Assembly: GCF_013350005.1 (NCBI RefSeq)
Contig: NZ_JABVWW010000003.1
Coordinates: 124,001-188,000 of the forward strand
Direction of reading: 5' to 3'
Length of the DNA: 64,000 nucleotides
From: Methylocystis silviterrae
GTDB taxonomy: Bacteria; Pseudomonadota; Alphaproteobacteria; Rhizobiales; Beijerinckiaceae
Shown in pieces: positions 9,401 through 16,708 of this stretch. Every line of letters starts with the position of its first letter. The first letter of the stretch is position 1. The translations under genes and the position numbers were made by a program. The notes beneath the pieces were generated by a model. That model worked only from the letters and a program-made list of their open reading frames with translations, was not told where the DNA came from and did not search any database.

Positions 9401-10214
9401 TAGGGTCCAAACTCCGGAGGAATTCCAGCAACTTTTCGTGCTTTGGCCCATAAGGAACTCGAGTGACGTTGTCTGGCCAACCCGGCGTTTCCACCTCGTC
9501 GTCGGTGACTAATGCAAAATGCTTCTTGCCTAACCCGCCCCATGACGAACCGAACCAATTTAACAGACGCCCGACATTTTGATCCGCAAGGCCACTCGCA
9601 GAGCAGCCGATGAAGATAAGCGTATCGGCGAAGGCGGCTTGCTGCTGAAGAAATTGCGCACGATCACTACGTCCCACCCGATCGTAATCAGCCGTCGAAA
9701 AGATTACGGACTCTGGGTCATCCCAATATCCATGGATGTGCCAAACATTCTGGGATTTTCCCGTCAAAATTTCGGCGACCGAGTCGGGATTGCGCCAAGT
9801 CTTGGGCTGCACCCCTTTTTTCGTGCAAAGCAGGCCATCGTAATTGGTTGTCGCGAGACGGCAGTTCAGTGCGATAATTGCGTCGAGTAGAGCGGGTTCA
9901 CTCGCCTGTAGCTCGCCGACATTTTTCATCAGCCAGGCGCGATAGCTATTGTTCGAGAAGCCTCCCAATTTTCTTTGAGCCATATCGGCTGAGCTGAGCC
10001 AGGCGTCAGGATCGTTCCGCTTTAATCCCTGTCGGAAATGTTCGCTCCAATCTTCTCCAGGTTCTTTTGGAGCCGATTCGATCGCACTCTCAATGAGGCC
10101 TTTCCAGCCGGGTGCGGCTCCCCCAGTGACGGCCCTGCTTACCCCTGCGCCGCAAACGATTAGAGCTTTCGCGCCAGATATAGCGGTTCTGAGTGCTTCA
10201 TTAGAATCAGACAT
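6462..10214 (-). CDS. SIR2-like / NB-ARC-type STAND NTPase / TPR-repeat protein, candidate antiphage defence protein
   Basis: 1250 aa from ATG 10214, preceded by TAAGG; an upstream ATG at 10274 would add 20 residues. Residues 1-270 are SIR2-like: GAGVS 22-26, TTNYD 122-126, catalytic-type HIHG 159-162, and IFIGCSASGL around 202. Residues 285-620 are a STAND NTPase: Walker A GGPGMGKST 319-327, Walker B FAILDNAEG, an arginine-type VVTSRE, and an NB-ARC-like LPPLALNE. Residues of about 715-1115 hold ten nearly identical 40-aa TPR units, with degenerate ones after them. In known SIR2-STAND proteins (for example Avs5-like) the repeats sense a phage product and the SIR2 domain destroys NAD. That role is inferred here. 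GC is visibly lower than in neighbours, it stands alone, and a typA remnant flanks it, all suggesting transfer. Confidence 0.85.
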   Translation of the reverse strand: MSDSNEALRTAISGAKALIVCGAGVSRAVTGGAAPGWKGLIESAIESAPKEPGEDWSEHFRQGLKRNDPDAWLSSADMAQRKLGGFSNNSYRAWLMKNVGELQASEPALLDAIIALNCRLATTNYDGLLCTKKGVQPKTWRNPDSVAEILTGKSQNVWHIHGYWDDPESVIFSTADYDRVGRSDRAQFLQQQAAFADTLIFIGCSASGLADQNVGRLLNWFGSSWGGLGKKHFALVTDDEVETPGWPDNVTRVPYGPKHEKLLEFLRSLDPKSPAPQASAGKVNRIDLAIANPHPVGRRDEINRVVTAATEGRPCLITGGPGMGKSTVAVAASYDERLIEKFGERRVFVNLENRTDPLDVFILLAAELGLSPEPTQSATLAAIRYSCGQELTFAILDNAEGLIEANESETRRILGLLRDTAGLSFVVTSRESLPALPDWAKVDDLPPLALNESRDLFCKIATNVRKDDPDLEPLLIALDGHALSLTIMASRVDSDLTLGPMLKRREQEKAALLRQPGAQENRHNSVVASLRVSLTSKHMSVMAKRLLAVLGFLPDGIPAGGLKAFLGHEDRRIKATESEAANEVLRRLRLVAPRPDGSIKLLNPLREAVSIEKPLKGEELQRVVRAIFKLLEKGKYFGTAKWPAVEAELLPHLQNFSPVLLQASRDQPVRGVRQAIESARILSVGELRFDQTTFIKLASALQRRGSIESKSAGAQAVHAAGHLALRRDDLDAAQIYFEMARDIFLQIGERLGQANALQSLGKLALRRDDLDAAQTYSEMARDTYLQIGERLGHANALQSLGELALRRDDLDAAQTYSEMARDTYLQIGERLGQANALKFLGDLALRRGDLDAAQTYSEMARDTYLQIGERLGQANALQSLGKLALRRDNLDAAQTYFEMARDIFLQIGDRLGYTNTLRSLGDLALRRNDLDAAQSYLQEAHDISLQIGHRLGHTNALHSLGDLALIRGDLDAAQFYLPQARDISLQIGDRLGQANALKSLGELALKRDDLDGAQTYLQQASDICLHICHRLGQANALQWLGDLALRRGNLDAAQISLQEARNFYLQIDDSLGQANTLQSLGELAIRRDNLDAAQTYLQEARAIYQKVTATLGEANANYLIGEVQLRLDPVRAETIFTQVLQSYESLGVKWGIAHSNLRLAQITARQGDRSRLADAVDKILRYEGGDPAKLAAPGWRAFCASLLEHDEAKRAALCDQARRLWTEIGALGLIKDYVDFEISVAVADHTNAED
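6855..8058 (-). repeat. Ten tandem 120-bp repeats encoding TPR units
   Basis: Ten consecutive 120-bp units lie inside the SIR2-STAND gene. Each encodes a 40-residue TPR starting near G-x-LALRRDDLDAAQ and ending LGQANALQSL. Units 1-5 (upper coordinates, about 7460-8058) are very alike at DNA level, whereas units toward 6855 have diverged. The gradient suggests recent duplication or gene conversion in the N-terminal half of the array. Copy number could vary between strains, and short-read assemblies may miscount it. Confidence 0.9.
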
Positions 10215-10284
10215 CAACGGCCTTAACTTTTGAAAAATGTTGGGCCGCCTTTTTAGGCTAGTCAACTGAGGCATGACGTGGCGG

Positions 10285-10335
10285 GTGCGTCTCACCCCGC
10301 CAATCAAGATGACGCTCGAAAAGGCGTTGGCCTAT
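10285..10335 (+). pseudogene. typA: Remnant of a second typA (17 codons)
   Basis: These 51 bp align without gaps to typA 6287-6337 (codons 553-569), with eight mismatches. Seven are synonymous and one gives Gln to Lys. The pattern shows that the fragment evolved as a functional typA before being cut off, rather than being copied from the typA next door. The frame stops making sense at once after 10335, where the RNase T2 stop codon begins. Similarity may extend a few bases to the left with a 1-base insertion. It lies 70 bp upstream of the SIR2-STAND start, in the same orientation as typA. Confidence 0.85.
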
Positions 10336-10337
10336 AA

Positions 10338-11354
10338 CTACTGCAACCCCACCGGATCGACGATTCCGCTTGGGCAGCCGGGGTCCGTCGCCGGCGCGGC
10401 GGCCATGAGATCGGCGAGTTTGCTGTCGGGTTTGACGTCTCCCACCAATCCGATGGTCATCTCGACAATGAGATTGCGGCCGCCGTCTCTCTTGCAGCTG
10501 ACGCGCACGCGATCCGCGGCTCCGTCGCCGAAGGTTTCGTTGAACGCCGCCTTAAGTTGGTCGCGCGTGATTTCCTCGCCGATATGCGCCGCGAAAAGCC
10601 CCTGAACCTTGGAGCTATTCAGCTGAGATATCAGCGCGAGTGTCCGTGAAAAATAGGCTTCCGCCGCGCTTCCCGGAAAGCACGTGCCATGTTTGATCCA
10701 CTCGTGCCGTTCGAGCAGCGACATCGTTCCCGGCATGACTTCCGACAGCGCATGCCTTGTCGCGTCGGAGAGTTCGGGCTCGGGCAGGCCGTTCCACCGG
10801 TTGTCCTTATCGGCGGCGACGATGTGGCGATCGACGTTGCAATATTGTTTTTTGGGCCAGAGTCCATGCAGCGTGAAATGCGTCGCGTCGAACCGGTCGG
10901 GTCTTTGCGTTTCGCATTCCGTCTTGTCGGGCTTGCCTTCGCAAAACGCCGGCTGCCAGCTCACCGCGAGGATGTAATCCGGCTTTTGCGCCGCAGGGCC
11001 GCCGTCAGGCTCTTGCGCGCCGGAGGCTTCTTCGCCGCCGCTCGCCGGCTGGCCGCCGCCCTCAGCGAGCCTCGCCTCGCCGCATCCGACCGCGACCCAG
11101 CGGCGTCCTGGATGAGCGTCGGGGACATCGATGAGATAATGCGTCGCGTTCGGCTTGTTCTTGGCGAAAATGGAATAATGCCCATTCGGCTCGACGCTGA
11201 CATTGCCCGGATTGGCGCCGGTTCTGATCGATTGAAGCGCGGGACAGGACTGACGGGCGACGAAAGTTCCCGATGCAGGCGTATCCGCCGTCGCGCCTGA
11301 GGCGACGAGCGACAATGACGAGCAAAGCAGCATTCGAACAGCGCGTGCGCGCAT
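10338..11354 (-). CDS. Secreted RNase T2-family ribonuclease
   Basis: 338 aa from ATG 11354, preceded by GGAG. Residues 1-23 are a signal peptide (LLCSSLSLVASGATA). The T2 catalytic boxes are both present: CAS I FTLHGLWP with His163, and CAS II HEWIKHGTC with His217, Glu218, Lys221 and His222. T2 enzymes cut RNA without base specificity via 2',3'-cyclic phosphates, here presumably in the periplasm for RNA scavenging. Between the signal peptide and the T2 domain lies an unusual region of about 100 residues with an SH3-like look (THYLIDVP...RWVAVGCG), followed by a Gly/Ala/Glu-rich linker. Its 3' end abuts the typA remnant. Confidence 0.92.
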   Translation of the reverse strand: MRARAVRMLLCSSLSLVASGATADTPASGTFVARQSCPALQSIRTGANPGNVSVEPNGHYSIFAKNKPNATHYLIDVPDAHPGRRWVAVGCGEARLAEGGGQPASGGEEASGAQEPDGGPAAQKPDYILAVSWQPAFCEGKPDKTECETQRPDRFDATHFTLHGLWPKKQYCNVDRHIVAADKDNRWNGLPEPELSDATRHALSEVMPGTMSLLERHEWIKHGTCFPGSAAEAYFSRTLALISQLNSSKVQGLFAAHIGEEITRDQLKAAFNETFGDGAADRVRVSCKRDGGRNLIVEMTIGLVGDVKPDSKLADLMAAAPATDPGCPSGIVDPVGLQ

Positions 11355-11576
11355 GACGCCAACTCCAAAAAACATCGGCAACGCGCGAGGGTAATCTCGG
11401 CGGCGCAGGCGAGCAAGCATTGTCTGGTTGCGCGATTATTTCGACGTCCGCGAAAGCGACGTCTCGTAAGGGATGAAACTCCGGCGACCTTCCCCAGTTG
11501 TATGAGGCGTATTGCGGGGAGCGCGCAGATGCCCAGACATTAATCGCCCGAACAGAAGAAAACCGTCGAGCGCGTC

Positions 11577-11776
11577 ATGCATGAGTACAAGCATGGCGAG
11601 CTGGAGAGCGGCGGCGGAAAGAAAGTGATAACCCCAAGCAGGCGGTCGCGATCGCGCTGCATGAGGCGGGCGCCTCGAAATTCGAGAGCCCGGAAAAGAA
11701 CAAGGAGAACATGCGCAAGACGAAGGCCAAGGAGCGCAGCGGCAAAACGGCGAAGGCGCAGAAGGAAGGACGCTGA
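11577..11776 (+). pseudogene. Small Lys-rich protein, DUF6496-like, frameshifted
   Basis: ATG at 11577 starts MHEYKHGELESGGGKK. The frame then loses one base near 11626-11630, and the continuation in the next frame reads NPKQAVAIALHEAGASKF, then a lysine-rich tail with a TGA at 11774-11776. Joined, this gives about 66 residues of the family with an (R/K)KQAIAIAL core seen in DUF6496-like small basic proteins. It is either a real frameshift or a sequencing error. Nothing else convincing is seen in the 528-bp stretch between the RNase gene and parD. Confidence 0.55.
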
Positions 11777-11882
11777 ACGTCGCCACGAGACAGCCGCTAG
11801 CGCGGTCTCTTCGGCGCCAAGCGAGGTTGCGCCCAACGGCGCTGTACCATATTTTGGTATCCAGAAGCTGGGAGCCGGCCCC

Positions 11883-12131
11883 ATGGCTAGGAACACGTCC
11901 GTCGTCATCGGCGATCGTCTCGCCGCCTTCGTCGAAAGCCAAGTGGCCGAAGGGCGCTATGGCTCGGCGAGCGATGTCGTGCGCGCCGGGCTGCGCTTGC
12001 TCGAAGAGCAGGAGACCAGGCTCGCCGCGCTGCGCGTCGCCTTGATCGAAGGCGAAGAGAGCGGCGACGCGACGCCTTTCGACATGGAGGCGTTCATCGC
12101 GCGCAAGCGGGCCGAAAACGTCAAGGGATGA
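11883..12131 (+). CDS. parD: ParD-like antitoxin (ribbon-helix-helix)
   Basis: 82 aa. The N-terminal ribbon-helix-helix reads ARNTSVVIGDRLAAFVESQV, followed by GRYGSASDVVRAGLRLLEEQE, the typical ParD/CC2985 helix pair that binds operator DNA. The acidic C-terminal half (GEESGDATPFDMEAF) is the toxin-neutralising tail. ATG 11883 fits the family start. The stop overlaps the parE start by four bases (ATGA), so the two are translationally coupled. ParD normally represses its own promoter, which would lie in the roughly 100 bp upstream. Confidence 0.92.
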   Translation: MARNTSVVIGDRLAAFVESQVAEGRYGSASDVVRAGLRLLEEQETRLAALRVALIEGEESGDATPFDMEAFIARKRAENVKG

Positions 12132-12418
12132 GACGTTATACGCTCACGCCGCGAGCGCAGGCTGACCTCGAAGACATTTGGAATTACACGGTCGCCCATT
12201 GGGGCGCTGATCAAGCGGAAAACTATATTCGCCAACTCGCGGTGGCGATGACCTATGTCGCCGCCGATCCCGAGCGCGGCCGCGCCTGCGACGACGTTCG
12301 CGCCGGCTACCGGAAGCACGCTGTCGGCGCTCATGTGCTCTTTTACCGGAAAGCGCCAAAGGGCGTGGAAGTCGTCCGCATTCTGCATCAGAGGATGGAT
12401 TTCCAGCGTCACCTTTGA
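12128..12418 (+). CDS. parE: ParE-like toxin (RelE/ParE superfamily)
   Basis: 96 aa with the RelE/ParE fold pattern: N-terminal YTLTPRAQADLEDIWNYT helix hairpin, then KHAVGAHVLFYRKAPKGVEVVRILHQRMD, which matches the ParE core strands. ParE toxins generally poison DNA gyrase; that target is inferred from family. It overlaps parD by four bases. Its 3' end overlaps the convergent rluD end by 10 bp. Confidence 0.92.
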   Translation: MRRYTLTPRAQADLEDIWNYTVAHWGADQAENYIRQLAVAMTYVAADPERGRACDDVRAGYRKHAVGAHVLFYRKAPKGVEVVRILHQRMDFQRHL

Positions 12419-13464
12419 GAGCTGCGGTCGGTTCCGCTTTTCGCTGTGTCTCCCAAAGCCTCTCGCAACCCCGCCAAATCCTCCGGCAATTCGCTTTCAA
12501 ACATCATCTCTTCGCGCGTCACCGGATGCGCGAAACCGAGCGTCGCGGCGTGCAGCGCCTGGCGGTCCAAACGCTCGACGATCTCGCGCGCAGCGGGCGT
12601 CAGTTTCGCGACCTTGGTTTTAAATCCCGCGCCATAGGTTTTGTCGCCGATCAGCGGATGGCCGATATGGGCCATATGCACGCGGATCTGATGGGTGCGG
12701 CCGGTCTCCAGCTGGCAGCGCAGGAGCGCGGCGACGCCGTAATCTTCGACCTTCTCCCAATGCGTGATCGCTTCGCGGCCGCGCGCTTCCGACACCACCG
12801 CCATTTTTTCGCGCTGCGTCGAATGGCGGCCGAGCGGCGCGTCGATTGTTCCATGCGCGCGGTCGGGAACGCCCCAGACGAAGGCGAAATATTCGCGCGT
12901 CAGCGACAGTTTGCGACCGTGATCGGCGAAGAGGCGCGAGAGGCCATGATGCGCGGCGTCGGTCTTGGCGACGACCAAAAGGCCGCTCGTATTCTTGTCG
13001 ATGCGATGCACGATGCCGGGCTTCTTCACCCCGCCGACGCCGGAAAGGCTGTCGCCGCAATGAGCGATCAGCGCATTGACCAGCGTGCCGCTCTCATGCG
13101 CGCTCGCCGGATGCACGACGAGGCCGGCCGGCTTGTCGATGACGAGGAGATGTTCGTCCTCATAGACAATAGTGAGCGCGATATCTTCGCCCTGCGGCTC
13201 GGCCGGAGTCGCCGGCGGCACGTCGAGCGTAACGTGATCTCCGGCGCCGAGCTTCTTGGCCGGATCGCGCGCCGTCTCCCCGGCCAGGGTCGCGCGGTTG
13301 TCCTCGATCAGCCCCTTGATGCGGCTGCGCGACAGATGCGCGGCGACGATCTCCGGCTGTTCGGCGAGAAAGCGGTCGAGCCGGGCGCCGGCGTGCTGCG
13401 GCGCAACGAGAAATTCGAAGCGCTCGGCGGATGCGTCAATTTGAGGCAGAGCCTTGACTGTCAT
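12409..13464 (-). CDS. rluD: Ribosomal large subunit pseudouridine synthase, RluD family
   Basis: 351 aa from ATG 13464. The N-terminal S4 domain reads ARLDRFLAEQ, followed by the RsuA/RluD catalytic domain with HRIDKNTSGLLVVAKT, in which the Asp is the nucleophile. LETGRTHQIRVHMAHIGHPL is the second conserved family block. It isomerises uridines in helix 69 of 23S rRNA if it is RluD, or other sites if RluC-like; the long S4-containing form favours RluD. The frame extends upstream to 13695, but that part overlaps the divergent flavoprotein and shows no family features. An ATG at 13497 is a weaker alternative start. Confidence 0.93.
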   Translation of the reverse strand: MTVKALPQIDASAERFEFLVAPQHAGARLDRFLAEQPEIVAAHLSRSRIKGLIEDNRATLAGETARDPAKKLGAGDHVTLDVPPATPAEPQGEDIALTIVYEDEHLLVIDKPAGLVVHPASAHESGTLVNALIAHCGDSLSGVGGVKKPGIVHRIDKNTSGLLVVAKTDAAHHGLSRLFADHGRKLSLTREYFAFVWGVPDRAHGTIDAPLGRHSTQREKMAVVSEARGREAITHWEKVEDYGVAALLRCQLETGRTHQIRVHMAHIGHPLIGDKTYGAGFKTKVAKLTPAAREIVERLDRQALHAATLGFAHPVTREEMMFESELPEDLAGLREALGDTAKSGTDRSSQR

Positions 13465-13540
13465 TTCAGCTTTTTTTCCGCGCGCCGACGCGCACATGAT
13501 ATGAGAGCCACCGAAACGCGGGCGTGGCGCGAGCGGAGGC

Positions 13541-14917
13541 GTGAACCTTCGCCATTCTGCGCATCGAAAAACGCCGCCCAAGGGAGGCTCTTCCATTAGC
13601 GACGCCGAGGCACCGTTCTGCGCCGTCATTGGCGCGGGCCCCGCCGGCCTTTTCGCCGCCGACGCCCTCGCGCGCGCCGGCGCGCGAGTCGTCATCTATG
13701 AGCACAAAGCGAGCCCCGCGCGCAAATTTCTGATGGCGGGGCGGGGCGGGCTCAACATCACCCACAGCGAAGGCCTGGAGCGCTTCATCTCCCGCTATGG
13801 CGCGGCGGCCGCGAGAATTGCGCCGTTCATTCGCGCCTGGCCGCCGCAGGCGCTGCGCGATTTCTGCGCCGAGCTTGGCGAGACGACCTTCGTCGGCTCC
13901 AGCGGCCGGGTCTTTCCGGCAAGCTTCAAGGCCTCGCCGCTCTTGCGCGCCTGGCTGCGGCGGCTGTCGCGGCTTGGCGTCACGATCGTGACCCGCCATG
14001 ACTTCGCGGGCTTCGCCGAATCGGGGGCGCTGCGCCTGATCGGCCCGGAAGGCGAATTTACCCGCAAGGTCGACGCCCTGGTGCTGGCGCTCGGCGGCGC
14101 CTCTTGGCCGCGGCTCGGCTCCGACGGCGCCTGGGCGGCGCGGCTTGGCGCGGAAGGCGTGCGCGTCACGCCGCTCGTCGCCGCCAACAGCGGCGCGCTG
14201 ATCGAGTGGAGCGCGATCTTTCGCGCCGATTTCGAAGGCCAGCCGATCAAGACGGCGTTGCTGCGCCATGACGCGTCTACGGCGCGCGGCGATGTCGTCG
14301 TCACGCGCGCCGGACTCGAAGGCGGGCCGGTTTACGCGCTCTCCTCGCAGCTGCGCGACGTCACGCAAAAACACGGCCCGACCACGCTGTCGATCGATCT
14401 GCGGCCCGACACCAGTCTCGAATGCCTGACGCGCAAGCTGTCACGGCGTCCGCAGAAACAGTCGCATGCAAATTTTCTGCGCAAGGCCGGGTTCTCGAAA
14501 GTCGAGATCGGGCTCCTGCGCGAGGCGCGCGGGGAGGGCCTGCCGCGCGACGCGGAAACGCTCGCCGGGCTCATCAAGAATGCGCCGCTCACCGTCACAG
14601 GCGTCGGAGGTCTTGAGCGCGCCATCTCCACCGCCGGCGGCGTCTCCTTCGACGAACTCGACGACAATCTGATGCTCAAGAAGCTGCCGGGCGTTTTCGT
14701 CGCGGGCGAGATGCTCGACTATGACGCGCCGACGGGCGGCTATCTGTTGCAGGCGGCCTTCGCCACCGGACTGGCGGCGGGCCGCGGCGCCGCCCGCTAT
14801 CTTGGCCTTTCGCCCGACCAATCGGTCGCGCCGCCCGAGCCCGATCAGACGGGCTTGTCGCCCCGCCAGTCGCCAAAGGGGCGCGCCCCGGACGCGTCGA
14901 ACAAATACAGCCTGTAG
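13541..14917 (+). CDS. HI0933/BaiN-like NAD(P)/FAD-dependent flavoprotein (TIGR03862 type)
   Basis: 458 aa from GTG 13541; the first 25 residues are not family-like, so the true start could be slightly later, though no better codon is obvious. The FAD-binding Rossmann motif is VIGAGPAGLFAADALARAG with a following acidic strand end (VVIYE). The HI0933-type block MAGRGGLNITHSE follows. The C-terminal segment GVFVAGEMLDYDAPTGGYLLQAAFATG is the second FAD-contacting motif. The substrate is unknown. Its 3' end overlaps the convergent DUF411 gene by 73 bp. Confidence 0.85.
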   Translation: MNLRHSAHRKTPPKGGSSISDAEAPFCAVIGAGPAGLFAADALARAGARVVIYEHKASPARKFLMAGRGGLNITHSEGLERFISRYGAAAARIAPFIRAWPPQALRDFCAELGETTFVGSSGRVFPASFKASPLLRAWLRRLSRLGVTIVTRHDFAGFAESGALRLIGPEGEFTRKVDALVLALGGASWPRLGSDGAWAARLGAEGVRVTPLVAANSGALIEWSAIFRADFEGQPIKTALLRHDASTARGDVVVTRAGLEGGPVYALSSQLRDVTQKHGPTTLSIDLRPDTSLECLTRKLSRRPQKQSHANFLRKAGFSKVEIGLLREARGEGLPRDAETLAGLIKNAPLTVTGVGGLERAISTAGGVSFDELDDNLMLKKLPGVFVAGEMLDYDAPTGGYLLQAAFATGLAAGRGAARYLGLSPDQSVAPPEPDQTGLSPRQSPKGRAPDASNKYSL

Positions 14918-15312
14918 ACCTCCGCTGCGCCGCCCTCCATGCCCGGCGAACCGGCCGGCATGCCCGGCGCGGCGAGGCCGACGGCGTCCGGCCGCTCCTT
15001 TAGGAGCCGCGCGACCGCCTGCGGGGGGACATGGCCTTCGACGATGTAGCCGTCGATCTCGGCCGTGTGGCAGGAGGACAGCGCCTCAGGCACGCCGAGG
15101 CGCTTCTTCACCGACGGCATATCGGCTTCGACGATCTCCTCGACGACATAGCCGGCCTCGCGCATGCGCGCGCTCCACGCGCCGCAACACCCGCATGTCG
15201 GGCTCTTATGCATTACGATCTTCGTCGCGCCTTCGGCGCGCGCCCATCCGGGGAATAGCGCAGCGAAAGCGGCGAACCGCAGCGTATCGCGTCGGGTGAA
15301 GTCATTCGCCAT
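14845..15312 (-). CDS. DUF411 family secreted metal-binding protein
   Basis: 155 aa from ATG 15312, with AAGGA upstream. The N terminus carries a Tat-like signal (RRDTLRFAAFAALFPG). The mature part has the DUF411 signature CGCCGAW with further Cys/His (SSCHTAEIDGYIVEGHVP). DUF411 proteins are often found with copper or other metal resistance genes and are thought to bind metal in the periplasm. No copper pump lies adjacent, so a metal role is inferred only from the family. The stop overlaps the flavoprotein 3' end on the other strand. Confidence 0.88.
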   Translation of the reverse strand: MANDFTRRDTLRFAAFAALFPGWARAEGATKIVMHKSPTCGCCGAWSARMREAGYVVEEIVEADMPSVKKRLGVPEALSSCHTAEIDGYIVEGHVPPQAVARLLKERPDAVGLAAPGMPAGSPGMEGGAAEVYRLYLFDASGARPFGDWRGDKPV

Positions 15313-15478
15313 GAGCGTCGGTCCTTGTCTCGCGCGCTCCATGCGCGCCCGTTCGAATGCCGGCGCATCGTCGGAGCGGCATTCGCGCAAGATCGCTTGC
15401 GGTAGTATGTCGGTGTCGCCGGCAAAAGCTGCAAGACGTCGCGCGAACGAACGCAGCGCTTACCATCGGAAGGGGTGC

Positions 15479-16663
15479 ATGAGCCAATCCGCCATTAGCC
15501 CGCACATCGCCGACGACCTGCTCAGCGAATTCTCGCTTCTCGGCGGCCCCCTTCACCGGCTGGGAAGGCGGCTCGGCCTCGTCCGTCCGGGGCCGAATAC
15601 GCTGCCCCTGGGGATCGCGCTGGGACTGGTCCCTTGGATCGTCCTCGTCGCCTTGGCGGCGCTTGAAGGCGATCGCGGAAAGTTCTTTTCGCTCTCCGTC
15701 ATCGGCGGGCACGTTCGATTACTGGCGGTGATTCCGCTGCTGTTTTTTTGCGAAACCACGTTTGATCGGCAAGCGAGGGAGTTTCTCTCGACCCTTCTGC
15801 GTTCCGGCGTGGCGTCGCGAACGGCTCTTCCCGCCTTGCAGGCCGAAGTCCGAAGCCTCGCCAGCTGGAGCAATTCCTGGATTCCGGATGCGACCTCGCT
15901 CGCGGCGACAGTGCTGATGTTTCTTTTCGCGGCGCAGCTTCATCTGTCTGGAAAGACCGCGTCGCCCGAATCGGGCCGAGCCTTGGCCCTCATGCCGCTC
16001 GCGGGCTTGTGGTACTGGATGGTCTGCTTGCCGCTCTTTCGCTTTCTGGCGTTTCGTTGGGTTTGGCGGCTCGCGCTCTGGTGGCGCTTCCTGTGGCGCC
16101 TGGCTCGAATGGAGCTTCACCTGACGCCGACGCATCCCGACGGCGTCGGGGGCCTCGGATATCTCGAAGTCGTCCAAACCCATTTGGCGCCTCTGGCGTT
16201 CGCCATTTCACTGCTCGTCGCCGCCGGTTTCGCCGAGGAAATGTCGGCGGGCGCGTCGTTTGACCCGATCTATCTGGCGACGGCCATGATTGTGATCATC
16301 GACATCGTGCTGTTTCTCGGTCCGCCCTGTTTCTTCGCCTTCAAGCTGATGGAATGCAGAGAACGGGGACTGCGCGACTACACGGTGCTTGCCGCGCGAT
16401 ACGTCGAGGATTTCGAGCGCAAATGGCTTGGCGAAGCGTCTCATGCCGAAGAGCCTTTGCTGGGGACGCCGGACCTGCAATCGCTTGCCGATCTCGGCAA
16501 TAGCGTCGGCGTTGTGCGAAATATGCGCCTGGCGCCTGTCAGCATTCGCTTGCTGGCGATTATTCTCGCCGCGGCGCTGCTGCCGATGCCGCCGCTCTTC
16601 TTGTTCAAATATCCTGTCGCCGAGATGGCTCAAAAGCTGTTCATGAAACTGACGGGGCTTTGA
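15479..16663 (+). CDS. Polytopic inner-membrane protein of unknown function
   Basis: 394 aa from ATG 15479, with GGAAGGGG just upstream. Several hydrophobic spans are evident: about 45-65 (LPLGIALGLVPWIVLVALAA), 80-97, 145-162, 180-200, 255-275, 290-310, and one near the C terminus (LLAIILAAALLPMPPLFLF). A cytoplasmic-looking stretch follows residue 310 (CRERGLRDYTVLAARYVEDFERKWLG). I do not recognise a named family. The creatininase-like gene follows 45 bp later on the same strand and may be co-transcribed, but no functional link is evident. Confidence 0.8.
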   Translation: MSQSAISPHIADDLLSEFSLLGGPLHRLGRRLGLVRPGPNTLPLGIALGLVPWIVLVALAALEGDRGKFFSLSVIGGHVRLLAVIPLLFFCETTFDRQAREFLSTLLRSGVASRTALPALQAEVRSLASWSNSWIPDATSLAATVLMFLFAAQLHLSGKTASPESGRALALMPLAGLWYWMVCLPLFRFLAFRWVWRLALWWRFLWRLARMELHLTPTHPDGVGGLGYLEVVQTHLAPLAFAISLLVAAGFAEEMSAGASFDPIYLATAMIVIIDIVLFLGPPCFFAFKLMECRERGLRDYTVLAARYVEDFERKWLGEASHAEEPLLGTPDLQSLADLGNSVGVVRNMRLAPVSIRLLAIILAAALLPMPPLFLFKYPVAEMAQKLFMKLTGL

Positions 16664-16708
16664 TACGCGGCGCACCCGTCAGCATTCCCCTTCGCAAGGA
16701 ACGTGCTT

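Noticed and set aside
10273-10605. Open frame starting in the typA remnant
   Set aside because: Only its first 20 codons are typA-like; the rest is antisense to RNase T2.
12415-13599. 394-codon open frame opposite rluD
   Set aside because: Antisense shadow of rluD with no family features.
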